Assembly (NCBI GenBank): GCA_021323855.1
Contig: JAJPKE010000016.1
Span: forward strand, 1 to 64,000
DNA from: Chloroflexota bacterium
GTDB taxonomy: Bacteria; Chloroflexota; Ktedonobacteria; Ktedonobacterales; JADMIN01
Length of the DNA: 64,000 bases
Direction of reading: 5' to 3'
Numbering within the stretch: the stretch's first letter is position 1; each line of letters starts with the position of its first letter. The notes beneath the pieces were generated by a model that worked only from the letters and a program-made list of their open reading frames with translations, searched no databases and had not been told where the DNA came from. Positions 31,021 to 39,609 of this stretch are shown in pieces. The translations under genes and the position numbers were made by a program.

Positions 31021-32247
31021 ATGCAATTAGAGGAACGGCAGCTTCAACTGGATGAGCGCGAAGAGCTAGGCCAGGGGATGCGCCGCGACACCATGACGAT
31101 CAACATGGGGCCGCAGCACCCTTCCACGCATGGTGTGCTGCGCCTCATCCTGACGCTGGATGGCGAAACCATCGTCAAGGCGGAGCCCGAAATCGGCTAT
31201 CTGCATACCGGCATCGAGAAGACTGCCGAAAGCAAGAGCTACTTCAAGGCGCTGGTTGTCACCGACCGCATGGATTATCTGGCGCCGCTCTGCAACAACC
31301 TGGGCTATTCGCTGGCCGTCGAAAAGCTGCTCGGCATCGAGGTGCCTGAACGCGCGCTCTATGCTCGCGTGATCCTGGCGGAGTTGCAGCGCATCGCCAG
31401 CCACCTCGTCTGGCTGGGCACCAGCGCGCTGGACCTCGGCGCACAGAGCGTGTTCCTCTACTGCTTCCGCGAGCGTGAAATCATCCTCGACATCTTCGAA
31501 CTCTGTTCCGGCGTGCGCATGATGACCAGCTACATCATGCCCGGCGGCCTCCAGGCGGACCTGCCGCCCAAGTTTGCAGAGCGCGTGCGCGCATTCCTGG
31601 AGCTTTTCCCAGCGCGGTTACGTGAATACCACGACCTGCTCACCAACAACCGGCTCTGGCTAGATCGCACCAGAGGCGTCGCGGTTCTCTCTGCCGAGGA
31701 TGCCGTCAAGTTCGGCTGCTCCGGCGCCACGCTACGCGGCAGCGGCGTCGCCTACGATGTGCGTAAGTTCTTCCCGTATGGCGGCTACGAGCGCTTCGAC
31801 TTCGAGATTCCCGTCGGCACCAACGGCGATGTCTACGACCGCTATCTGGTGCGCATGCTGGAGATGGAGCAGAGCCTGCGCATCATTCAGCAGGCGCTCG
31901 ATGCGCTCCCCGGTGGACCCTGGCAGGTGGATGACCATAAGATCGTGCCGCCGCCGAAGTGGGAAATTTCTTCCAACATGGAGGCGCTGATCCATCACTT
32001 CAAGCTCTACACCGAGGGCTACCGTCCCCCGGCGGGCGAGGTCTATGTGCGCACCGAATCGCCCAAAGGTGAGCTTGGCTTCTATATCGTCAGCGACGGC
32101 TCGGCGAAGCCCTATCGTATGCACGTGCGCGCGCCGTCGTTCGCCAACTTGCAGGCGCTGCCGACGATGATTCAGGGCATGCTCTTCGCGGATGTGGTGG
32201 CTGCCATCGGCAGTATTGATATCGTGCTTGGAGAGGTGGACCGCTGA
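31021..32247 (+). CDS. nuoD: NADH-quinone oxidoreductase subunit D
   Basis: 408 residues. Motifs of the 49-kDa subunit are MGPQHPSTHGVLRL, EIGYLHTGIEKTAE, TDRMDYLAPLCNNLGYSLAVEK, RIASHLVWLGTSALDLGA and, near the end, ESPKGELGFYIVSDGSAKPYR; they build the quinone pocket next to cluster N2. ATG 31021 has GAAGG 7 bases upstream; the frame continues some 18 bases to the left without a better site. The TGATG junction overlaps nuoE by one base. Confidence 0.96.
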   Translation: MQLEERQLQLDEREELGQGMRRDTMTINMGPQHPSTHGVLRLILTLDGETIVKAEPEIGYLHTGIEKTAESKSYFKALVVTDRMDYLAPLCNNLGYSLAVEKLLGIEVPERALYARVILAELQRIASHLVWLGTSALDLGAQSVFLYCFREREIILDIFELCSGVRMMTSYIMPGGLQADLPPKFAERVRAFLELFPARLREYHDLLTNNRLWLDRTRGVAVLSAEDAVKFGCSGATLRGSGVAYDVRKFFPYGGYERFDFEIPVGTNGDVYDRYLVRMLEMEQSLRIIQQALDALPGGPWQVDDHKIVPPPKWEISSNMEALIHHFKLYTEGYRPPAGEVYVRTESPKGELGFYIVSDGSAKPYRMHVRAPSFANLQALPTMIQGMLFADVVAAIGSIDIVLGEVDR

Positions 32248-32828
32248 TGATTTCAGAGGATGTCAAGGCGCAGATGCGCGAGATTTGCGCGCGCTATCCC
32301 AGCCCGCGCTCCGGCATGCTGCCCTGCCTCCACCTCGCCGAAGCCACCGAAGGCTACATCACACCGGAGGGCATTGCGGCAGTAGCCGAGGCGACTGGCG
32401 CCAAGCTGGATGAGGTGGATTCGGTCGTCTCGTTCTATTCGATGTACCACCGCCAGCCACAGGGCAAATATGTCATCAAGGTCTGCACCAGTATCTCCTG
32501 TTACCTGATGGGGTGCGACGATGTGCTGGCGCACCTGGAAAATCGTCTCGGTATACGGCGGGGCGAAACGACGCCGGACGGCCAGTTTACGCTACAATGC
32601 GTCGAATGTCTGGCTGCCTGTGGTATGGCTCCGGCGCTCCAGGTCAATGAAGACTTTGTGGAGAACGTGTCGCTTCAGGTGGCCGATACGATGCTGGAGC
32701 GGCTCAAACGCGACGAGGGCGTTGCAGGAATGAACGCGAACTGGGACGTGGCGGGCATCGGCGCCGGTGATACAGCAAACAATGCGAACAGTGCAAACAC
32801 TACGTCCTCAGAAAAGAAGGCCAGGTAG
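32247..32828 (+). CDS. nuoE: NADH-quinone oxidoreductase subunit E
   Basis: 193 residues. The thioredoxin-like fold binds a [2Fe-2S] cluster through CTSISC (C-x4-C, near residue 84) and CLAAC (C-x3-C, near 130); LPCLHLAEATEGYITPEG is the typical N-terminal part. With NuoF it forms the NADH-oxidising tip. The last 25 residues are low complexity (ANNANSANTTSS) and outside the domain. Coupled to nuoD by TGATG. Confidence 0.95.
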   Translation: MISEDVKAQMREICARYPSPRSGMLPCLHLAEATEGYITPEGIAAVAEATGAKLDEVDSVVSFYSMYHRQPQGKYVIKVCTSISCYLMGCDDVLAHLENRLGIRRGETTPDGQFTLQCVECLAACGMAPALQVNEDFVENVSLQVADTMLERLKRDEGVAGMNANWDVAGIGAGDTANNANSANTTSSEKKAR

Positions 32829-32830
32829 TA

Positions 32831-34222
32831 ATGGCTGATACACTCGATACGGTTGCGGCGCAGCCAGCCCTGCCATTGGGTCCGCGCCCGCAGATCGTGA
32901 TGAAAAATATCTTTGCGCCCGGCATAGATCAGATCGAGACGTACCGCAAACATGGCGGCTATCAGGCGCTGGAGAAGGCGCTGCGCCAGTTCCAGCCGGA
33001 CGAATTGCTGGAAGAGGTCAAGAAGTCCGGTCTGCGCGGGCGTGGTGGCGCGGGCTTCGCCACCGGCATGAAGTGGAGCTTCCTGCCGCCGCAATCGCCA
33101 AAGCCGCGCTATCTCTGTGTCAACTGCGACGAGAGCGAGCCGGGAACCTTCAAGGACCGCATGCTGATGGAACTCAATCCGCACCAACTGGTTGAGGGCG
33201 CCATCATCACCTCGTATGCCACCAAAGTGCATCACGCCTTCATCTACGTGCGCGGCGAGCTGGCGCTGGCCGGGCGACAGGTGGAACGGGCTATACGCGA
33301 AGCCTACGAGGCCGGTTTCATCGGCAAGAACATCCTGGGCAGCGGCTTCGATCTTGAGATGACGATTTCGCGCGGCGCGGGCGCATACATCTGCGGCGAA
33401 GAGAGCGCGCTGTTGGAATCGCTGGAAGGCAAACGCGGCTACCCGCGCCTCAAGCCGCCCTTCCCGGCGGTGGTCGGCCTCTATGGTGGGCCGACGGTCA
33501 TCAACAACTGCGAGACGGTCGCCACGGTGCCCGCCATCGTGACACTTGGCGCGGATACCTACGGCGCGTATGGCACCGAGAAGAGCAAGGGCACGCGCAT
33601 CTTCTGCCTCAGCGGCCATGTGCAGCGCCCCGGCAACTATGAATTGCCGCTGGGCACACCAATGCGCACGCTGATCGAAGACTACGGCGGCGGCATGCGC
33701 AACGGCAAGAAGCTGAAGGCGATCATCCCCGGCGGCTCCTCCACCTTTATTCTGGGGCCGGACAAGCTTGATACGCCGCTCGATTTCGAGTCGGTGGCGG
33801 CGGCAGGCTCGATGCTCGGCTCCGGCGGCGTGATCGTGCTGGACGAAGACACCTGCATCGTCGGCGCGGTGCTGCGCATGACGGAGTTTTACCGCGACGA
33901 ATCCTGCGGCAAGTGTACGCCATGCCGCGAGGGGACGTTCTGGCTGGTGCAGTTGCTCGAACGGCTGGAACACGGCGATGGCAAGGCCAGCGATATAGAC
34001 CTGCTCAACGACATCTGCGACAACATCAGCGGCAAGTCGTTCTGCCCGCTGGGCGACGCCGCCACGAGCAGTATCACCAGCAGCATCAAGCTCTTCCGCG
34101 ATGAATACCTGCATCATGTCTATGCGCATGGCTGCCTGGTGGGTCCGCACGCCAAACCCGCGCCTGCTACGGCGCGTGAGACCAATCAATCGCGGCAATC
34201 AACGCCGGTTGGCGCGCGCTAA
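32831..34222 (+). CDS. nuoF: NADH-quinone oxidoreductase subunit F
   Basis: 463 residues. NADH and FMN binding motifs are present: GLRGRGGAGFATGMKW, CDESEPGTFKDR and IYVRGELALA; the [4Fe-4S] cluster N3 uses ESCGKCTPCREGTFW plus the Cys in GKSFCPLGDAA. This is the NADH entry site of the complex. The sequence ends in a short variable tail. Start ATG is 2 bases after the nuoE stop; the minus strand carries a 507-codon shadow frame with no role. Confidence 0.96.
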   Translation: MADTLDTVAAQPALPLGPRPQIVMKNIFAPGIDQIETYRKHGGYQALEKALRQFQPDELLEEVKKSGLRGRGGAGFATGMKWSFLPPQSPKPRYLCVNCDESEPGTFKDRMLMELNPHQLVEGAIITSYATKVHHAFIYVRGELALAGRQVERAIREAYEAGFIGKNILGSGFDLEMTISRGAGAYICGEESALLESLEGKRGYPRLKPPFPAVVGLYGGPTVINNCETVATVPAIVTLGADTYGAYGTEKSKGTRIFCLSGHVQRPGNYELPLGTPMRTLIEDYGGGMRNGKKLKAIIPGGSSTFILGPDKLDTPLDFESVAAAGSMLGSGGVIVLDEDTCIVGAVLRMTEFYRDESCGKCTPCREGTFWLVQLLERLEHGDGKASDIDLLNDICDNISGKSFCPLGDAATSSITSSIKLFRDEYLHHVYAHGCLVGPHAKPAPATARETNQSRQSTPVGAR

Positions 34223-34259
34223 ACGCTGACTTCTGGGGAAGATGAGAAGATAAACAGTC

Positions 34260-36602
34260 ATGGCTGAGCAAGAAGAACTGGTCAATCTGACAATTGATGG
34301 GCAGCCGGTGAGCGTGCCGAAGGGGTCGGTCATCTGGGCGGCGGCGCAGAAACTTGGCATCGAGGTGCCGATCTACTGCTACCATCCCAAGATGGAGCCG
34401 CTGGGCGCGTGCCGCATGTGCTTCGTGGCGGTGGAGAAGATGCCCAAACTGGCAACCGCCTGCACCACCGTCGTCTCTGAGGGTATGGTCGTCCGCACCG
34501 ACACGCCAGCCGTCAAGAAGGCGCGCCAGGGCACGCTGGAGTTTCTGCTCATCAATCACCCGCTGGATTGCCCGATCTGCGACAAGGGCGGCGAGTGCGA
34601 TTTGCAGGATTTCACGCTGCGCCACGGCCCCAGCGCCAGCCGCTTTGACCTCAGCAAACGCCACTTCCAGAAGCCGATACCCGTCAGCGAGAATATTCTG
34701 CTGGACCGCGAACGTTGCATCGCCTGCCAGCGTTGCATGCGCTTCTGCCAGACCGTCGCAATGGAAGATGGCCTGGTGATGGAGGAGCGCGGCTTCCGCA
34801 CGGAGATTGGCGTCAATCCCGATGCGCCCTTTGATTCAAACTTCTCCGGCAATGTCGTGGAGATGTGCCCTGTCGGCGCGCTGACGGCCAAGAGCTATCG
34901 CTTTGTGACACGCCCCTGGGAACTGCAAAAGACCGGCAGCGTCTGCGGCAATTGCGCGGTGGGCTGCAACGTGCGGGTGGATGTGCGCGTGGATAAGGTG
35001 CTGCGCCAGTATTCGCGTACCAACGACAGCATAGACGACGGTTGGCTCTGCGACCGTGGCCGCTGGGACCTGGATGCGATCAACAGCCTGGAACGCCTGC
35101 GCACGCCGCTGATTCGCAAGGGCGGCAAGAACAGCGAATTGCAACCGGCAAGCTGGGACGAGGCGCTGACGCTGATTGCGACGCGCCTGCGCGAGATCAC
35201 CGAACGCGATGGCGGGCGCGCCGTCGGCGGCATCGGCTCGACGCATACCACCAACGAGGAAGCGTACCTCTTCCAGAAGCTCTTCCGCGCCGGGCTGGGC
35301 AGCAATAACGTTGACCACCGGCATGGGCGTTTCCCCGCCACCGAGCGCAACGGTCTACCCTGGGTCTGGAGCGATTCTATCGCTGGGCTGGAAAAAGCCT
35401 CGCATATCGTCATTCTCGGCGCGGACCCCTATCACCGCCAGCCCATCGTTGACCTGCGCATCCGCAAGGCGATTCGCGGCGGCGCGCAGGTGTATGTCGT
35501 CACACCGGAGCCGAACCGGCTGGACCGCCTCGCCACCGGCGTCATCCGCTATCAGGCAGGGCAGACCGGCACAATTGCCCGCGCGCTGCTAAACGTCGTG
35601 ACGGCGGAAAACCTGACGCGCGGTGACTTCGCGGAGAAGCGTAGCGCCAGCCTGGACGCGCGCCGCACCACGGTGGCGCAGGATACGCCGGAACGCGCCG
35701 CCGAAATCGCAGGCGTGGATGCCGCCGCGCTGCGCGAGCTTGCCCGTGAGATTGCGGGAGCGAAGGGCGCAGTGATCCTCTACGACGAGATGGCGACGCT
35801 GGAACCTACCGGCGCAAACCTCGCCGCTGATCTGCTGGACCTGGCGTTGCTCACCGATAACTTCGGCAGGCCGGGGGCAGGCGTGGGGCCGCTGCTGGAA
35901 GACAACAATTCGCTCGGCGCGCGTGACATGGGCCTGCTGCCCGATACGCTGCCGGGGTATCGTCCTGTCAGCGATGCGGCGGCGCGTGCGGCGCTCGGCG
36001 GCGTCTGGAACGCGACGCTGCCTTCGGAGCCGGGCAAGAGCTACGACGAGATGCTCTCCGGCGGCGTGAAGGCGCTCTATGTGATGGGCGCGAACCCCGC
36101 TAGCGACGCGACACCACAGCAATTGGCGGCGCTCAATGCGCTCGAATTGCTGGTGGTGCAGGACATGTTCCTGACGGAGACGGCAAAACGCGCGACGGTG
36201 GTGCTGCCGGCGGTGGCCTACACCGAGAAAGACGGCACATTCACCAACACCGAACGCTGCGTGCAGGTGGTACGGCGGGCGATGCAACCGCTGCCAGGGG
36301 CAAAGGCTGATTGGGAGATCCTGCGCGGGGTAGCGCGGGCGCTGGGGCTGCACTGGGCATACCTCTCGCCAGCCGAAATCCTCAAAGAGATTGGCCGTGC
36401 GACGCCGATCTACGCTGGTGTGACACGCCGCGCGCTGGGTGACTCCGGGGCGCGCTGGCCGCTGGTGCCGGGCGAACGCGCCGCCGATGGCCGCCCGGCG
36501 TTGCAAAGCAGCCCGTATCTGACATGGCAGATGGTGGAGCAGGGCGTGGCGCGGGGCATCGCCGCCGGTGAGTTGGTCGCCGGACGCGGGCGGGGAGAGT
36601 GA
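34260..36602 (+). CDS. nuoG: NADH-quinone oxidoreductase subunit G
   Basis: 780 residues. The N-terminal ferredoxin-like part binds N1b (YCYHPKMEPLGACRMCFV plus the Cys in LATACTT) and N5/N4 (HPLDCPICDKGGECDLQ; CIACQRCMRFCQ; CPVGALT). A further set, CGNCAVGCNVR with WLCDRGR, fits the molybdopterin-type N7 cluster found in some bacteria. The rest is a molybdopterin oxidoreductase-like domain without the cofactor, from about residue 220 to the end, with VYVVTPEPNRLDRL and VLPAVAYTEKDGTFTNTERC. The length is typical of bacterial NuoG with this domain. Confidence 0.95.
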   Translation: MAEQEELVNLTIDGQPVSVPKGSVIWAAAQKLGIEVPIYCYHPKMEPLGACRMCFVAVEKMPKLATACTTVVSEGMVVRTDTPAVKKARQGTLEFLLINHPLDCPICDKGGECDLQDFTLRHGPSASRFDLSKRHFQKPIPVSENILLDRERCIACQRCMRFCQTVAMEDGLVMEERGFRTEIGVNPDAPFDSNFSGNVVEMCPVGALTAKSYRFVTRPWELQKTGSVCGNCAVGCNVRVDVRVDKVLRQYSRTNDSIDDGWLCDRGRWDLDAINSLERLRTPLIRKGGKNSELQPASWDEALTLIATRLREITERDGGRAVGGIGSTHTTNEEAYLFQKLFRAGLGSNNVDHRHGRFPATERNGLPWVWSDSIAGLEKASHIVILGADPYHRQPIVDLRIRKAIRGGAQVYVVTPEPNRLDRLATGVIRYQAGQTGTIARALLNVVTAENLTRGDFAEKRSASLDARRTTVAQDTPERAAEIAGVDAAALRELAREIAGAKGAVILYDEMATLEPTGANLAADLLDLALLTDNFGRPGAGVGPLLEDNNSLGARDMGLLPDTLPGYRPVSDAAARAALGGVWNATLPSEPGKSYDEMLSGGVKALYVMGANPASDATPQQLAALNALELLVVQDMFLTETAKRATVVLPAVAYTEKDGTFTNTERCVQVVRRAMQPLPGAKADWEILRGVARALGLHWAYLSPAEILKEIGRATPIYAGVTRRALGDSGARWPLVPGERAADGRPALQSSPYLTWQMVEQGVARGIAAGELVAGRGRGE

Positions 36603-36611
36603 GGGCGCGGT

Positions 36612-37901
36612 ATGTCTGATGTTGCGATACAACTCATTGGGGCGCTCATCAAATGCGTCGTGGTCATCGGCGCGCTGCTGACAATCTTCGCCTACATGAC
36701 GCTGATCGAGCGGCGTGTGCTGGCGCGGTTCCAGCGCCGCGTCGGCCCGAACCGCGCTGGTCCGTTCGGGCTGCTTCAGCCGCTCGCTGATGGCATGAAG
36801 ATGGCCTTCAAGGAGCAGATCATCCCCTCGAAGGCGCGGCGTTTCGTCTTTCTGATTGCGCCCAGCATCAGCGTCTTCGTCGCGCTCTCGGCCTTCGCGG
36901 TGGTGCCGCTGGGCGATACGACCGCCTGGGGTAACTCAGTCTGGGCGCATGCGCTGGCTCCCTATATCGCGGACATCAACGTCGGCGTGTTGTATATCCT
37001 GGCGATTTCGTCGCTGGCGGTTTATGGCATCGTGCTGGGCGGCTGGTCCTCCGGCAATCACTATTCGCTGCTCGGCGCGCTGCGGTCGGCGGCGCAGATG
37101 GTCTCGTATGAGGTCAGCATTGCGCTCTCGCTGGCGGGCGTGTTGATGTTCTCGCAGACCCTGAGCATGGTAGGTATCGTTCACGCGCAGGTCAATTACG
37201 GCATCTGGTTCATTCTGGTACAGCCGCTGGGCTTCTTGCTTTATGGCATCGCGGCGACGGCAGAGGTCAATCGCGCACCGTTCGATCTACCGGAGGCGGA
37301 GCAAGAACTGGTCGCTGGCTATCTGACGGAGTTCAGCGGGCTGCGCTGGAGTCTCTATCAGATGGCTGAATACATCAATATGATTACCGTCAGTTCAATT
37401 GCGGCGACGCTCTTCTTCGGCGGCTGGACTCTCGGCGGACTCAGTGGCATTCCAGGGCTGCCCATCGTCTGGTATGTCGTGAAGGTGGCCATCTTCCTGT
37501 TCATCTTCATGTGGTTGCGCGCGACGTTGCCGCGCATCCGCTACGACCAGTTGATGCGCTTTGGCTGGCAAGTGTTGCTGCCGCTCTCGGTGCTGAATCT
37601 GCTCGCCACCGCCGTGGTCATCGCCTTTGGCTGGCCGTGGTGGATCAGTGGCGTCTTTGGGCTGGCGGTGCTGCTCGTTGGCGGCGCGGTCTACTACGCG
37701 CGCATGCGTCGCAACCATCCGTTGACGCAGCCGACGCAAGATGAAATCGGTCTGCTGCTGCCACAATCGGTGCGGCTGGTCCACATCGAGGCGCAGGCGC
37801 TGGCGACGAACGGAACGAACGGCGCAATCAGCGCAAATGGCAGCAAGGGCGACAAGAGCGGCGCGTCTGCGGAGGCCGTTGAGGCTGGCGCGCGACCATA
37901 A
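36612..37901 (+). CDS. nuoH: NADH-quinone oxidoreductase subunit H
   Basis: 429 residues, eight or nine TM spans. The conserved ERRVLARFQRRVGPNRAGPF and LLQPLADGMKMAFKEQIIP lie at the quinone entry, and EVNRAPFDLPEAEQELVAGY is a second signature. The last 50 residues are a soluble tail with Asn/Gly/Ser repeats (NGTNGAISANGSKGDKSG), absent in most family members. It begins 9 bases after nuoG. Confidence 0.95.
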   Translation: MSDVAIQLIGALIKCVVVIGALLTIFAYMTLIERRVLARFQRRVGPNRAGPFGLLQPLADGMKMAFKEQIIPSKARRFVFLIAPSISVFVALSAFAVVPLGDTTAWGNSVWAHALAPYIADINVGVLYILAISSLAVYGIVLGGWSSGNHYSLLGALRSAAQMVSYEVSIALSLAGVLMFSQTLSMVGIVHAQVNYGIWFILVQPLGFLLYGIAATAEVNRAPFDLPEAEQELVAGYLTEFSGLRWSLYQMAEYINMITVSSIAATLFFGGWTLGGLSGIPGLPIVWYVVKVAIFLFIFMWLRATLPRIRYDQLMRFGWQVLLPLSVLNLLATAVVIAFGWPWWISGVFGLAVLLVGGAVYYARMRRNHPLTQPTQDEIGLLLPQSVRLVHIEAQALATNGTNGAISANGSKGDKSGASAEAVEAGARP

Positions 37902-37939
37902 TGGGCTGGCGAATACATTCACACGAAACGAGTTAGCGT

Positions 37940-38668
37940 ATGGCGATGGAAATGCTCAAAGGGCTGGGGACGACCCTCAAGGAGTTCGGCAAAAAGCCGA
38001 CAACCGTGTCGTACCCGGAGGAGAAGCGCGAGCTGCCGCCGCGTTTCCGGGGGCGGCATGTGCTGCACCGCTATGAGAATGGCCTGGAGCGCTGCATCGG
38101 CTGCTTTCTCTGCGCGGGCGCGTGCCCGGCGGACGCCATTTACATCGAGGCGGAGGAGAACAGCGACGACAACCATATCTCCCCAGGCGAACGCTATGCG
38201 CGCATCTACGACGTGAATCTCTTGCGCTGCATCTTCTGCGGCTACTGTGAGCAAGCCTGTCCTACCGGCGCAATCACGCTGGAAAACATCTATGAGCTGG
38301 CCAGCACGCACCCCGAAGACCTGGTCTATCACAAAGAGCAACTGCTAGAGCCAGTGGGCAGCGCGACCCGTGGCTCGCTGGAAGCCTGGGCTGCGCCTGC
38401 GCCAGCCGAAACGACGACACCGCTGCCCGGTCGCCAGGGTTTCTTCGATGGTTTACCCGCCACCGCCGCCTCCGTCGGCCAGGCGGATTTGCCCACGGAG
38501 ACGGAGATACTGGTCCCTGGGAGCGAGACGATCAATACCAGCAATCCATCGGATCGGGCGGACGCCAGAACCGTTGAAGCGGCTGAGGCAGGCGACTTGC
38601 GTGATGCAGGTGATGCAGGTGATGCAGATGATGCAGGTGAGATGGTAGACGGCCAGGAGGAGAGGTAG
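37940..38668 (+). CDS. nuoI: NADH-quinone oxidoreductase subunit I
   Basis: 242 residues. Two [4Fe-4S] clusters (N6a, N6b) are bound by CIGCFLCAGACP and CIFCGYCEQACP, as in the TYKY subunit; RGRHVLHRYENGLERC precedes them. The family is usually 160-180 residues; here about 90 extra residues follow, ending in an Asp/Ala/Gly stretch from a tandem 9-12-bp repeat (DAGDAGDADDAGE, near 38600-38640). The start is ATG 37940; the ribosome binding site is weak. Confidence 0.94.
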   Translation: MAMEMLKGLGTTLKEFGKKPTTVSYPEEKRELPPRFRGRHVLHRYENGLERCIGCFLCAGACPADAIYIEAEENSDDNHISPGERYARIYDVNLLRCIFCGYCEQACPTGAITLENIYELASTHPEDLVYHKEQLLEPVGSATRGSLEAWAAPAPAETTTPLPGRQGFFDGLPATAASVGQADLPTETEILVPGSETINTSNPSDRADARTVEAAEAGDLRDAGDAGDADDAGEMVDGQEER

Positions 38669-38673
38669 GCTCG

Positions 38674-39216
38674 ATGACTGGCGCGCAGATTGCCTTTTTC
38701 GTGCTGGCGGTGGTGGCGGTGGCCTCGGCGCTTGGCGTCATTCTCTTTCGCAACGCCGTCTATAGCATGCTCAGCCTGATTCTGAACCTGCTCAGCCTGG
38801 CGTTCTTCTTCCTGACGCTGGATGCGATGTTCGTCGCCACGATTCAGGTATTGATCTATGCCGGTGCGGTGATGATTCTCTTCCTGTTCGTCGTCACCAT
38901 GCTCTCGCAGGATACCAGCAACACCAACGGACCGGACCGCCTGCGCTGGCAGGCGGTAGCTGGCGTGGGCTTCGGCGTGATCCTGGCGGGCGGCCTCATC
39001 ATCGCGCTCTTGAACGGTTCGCTGGCCCATGATGCGCACGCCGCTGGATTGGATACGCTCTCCAACGCGATAGCTGCCCTCGGCGGCAATACGCAGGCGT
39101 TCGGCTGGGCGCTGTTCCATAACTTCTCGTTCCCATTCGAGATTACCAGCGTGTTGATTGTCGTGGCCATTCTGGGCGCGGTGGTGCTGGGTCGCCGCCT
39201 CACCAGCCGTAATTGA
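38674..39216 (+). CDS. nuoJ: NADH-quinone oxidoreductase subunit J
   Basis: 180 residues with five TM spans. RNAVYSMLSLILNLLSLAFF and DAMFVATIQVLIYAGAVMILFLFVV are the conserved third-span region of the antiporter-linked membrane arm. AGGAGG precedes ATG 38674. A palindromic repeat of 60-70 bases separates it from nuoK. Confidence 0.95.
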   Translation: MTGAQIAFFVLAVVAVASALGVILFRNAVYSMLSLILNLLSLAFFFLTLDAMFVATIQVLIYAGAVMILFLFVVTMLSQDTSNTNGPDRLRWQAVAGVGFGVILAGGLIIALLNGSLAHDAHAAGLDTLSNAIAALGGNTQAFGWALFHNFSFPFEITSVLIVVAILGAVVLGRRLTSRN

Positions 39217-39224
39217 TATTCCTA

Positions 39225-39291
39225 ACTCCCCTCTCCCGCGCGCCGGAACTTCAGTGCCGCGAGCCAGGGGGAGGGGTTGGGGGTGGGGGAA
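39225..39291. repeat. nested family-1/family-2 repeat between nuoJ and nuoK
   Basis: Outer arms CTCCCCTCTCC and GGGGGAGGGG (family 1) enclose a family-2 unit GCCGGAACTTCAGTGCCGC (39243-39261). The G-rich right arm ends at the nuoK start and contains its ribosome binding site (GGTGGGGG). Confidence 0.8.
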
Positions 39292-39591
39292 ATGCCAGTT
39301 ACCGCGTATCTGATCGTGAGCGCGCTGCTCTTTACCATCGGCACCATTGGCGTGCTGGTGCGGCGCAATCCGCTAGTGATGTTCATGTCCATCGAGTTGA
39401 TGCTCAACGCTGTCAATCTGTCGTTCATGGCGTTTGCGCACTTCCTCAACTCGGTGGATGGCTGGATGTTCGTGTTTCTCGTCCTGACGGTTGCTGCCGC
39501 TGAGGTGGTGGTAGGGCTTGCTATCATCGTTTCGATTTTCCGCACCCGGCGCAGCATTGATGTGGACGATCTCAATTCGCTGAAGGGCTAA
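39292..39591 (+). CDS. nuoK: NADH-quinone oxidoreductase subunit K
   Basis: 99 residues, three TM spans, with [21 protein letters not shown] (the conserved Glu in the membrane that belongs to the E-channel) and [20 protein letters not shown] with the second conserved Glu. ATG 39292 lies directly behind a palindromic repeat that supplies the G-rich ribosome binding site; the frame extends only five codons further upstream. Confidence 0.95.
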   Translation: MPVTAYLIVSALLFTIGTIGVLVRRNPLVMFMSIELMLNAVNLSFMAFAHFLNSVDGWMFVFLVLTVAAAEVVVGLAIIVSIFRTRRSIDVDDLNSLKG

Positions 39592-39609
39592 GGGGCTGGT
39601 AGGACGCTT

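Noticed and set aside
32675-34198. A 507-codon open frame on the minus strand opposite nuoF
   Set aside because: nuoF is a clear match with all cluster and cofactor motifs; the antisense frame is a by-product of high-GC third positions and contains no recognisable motif.
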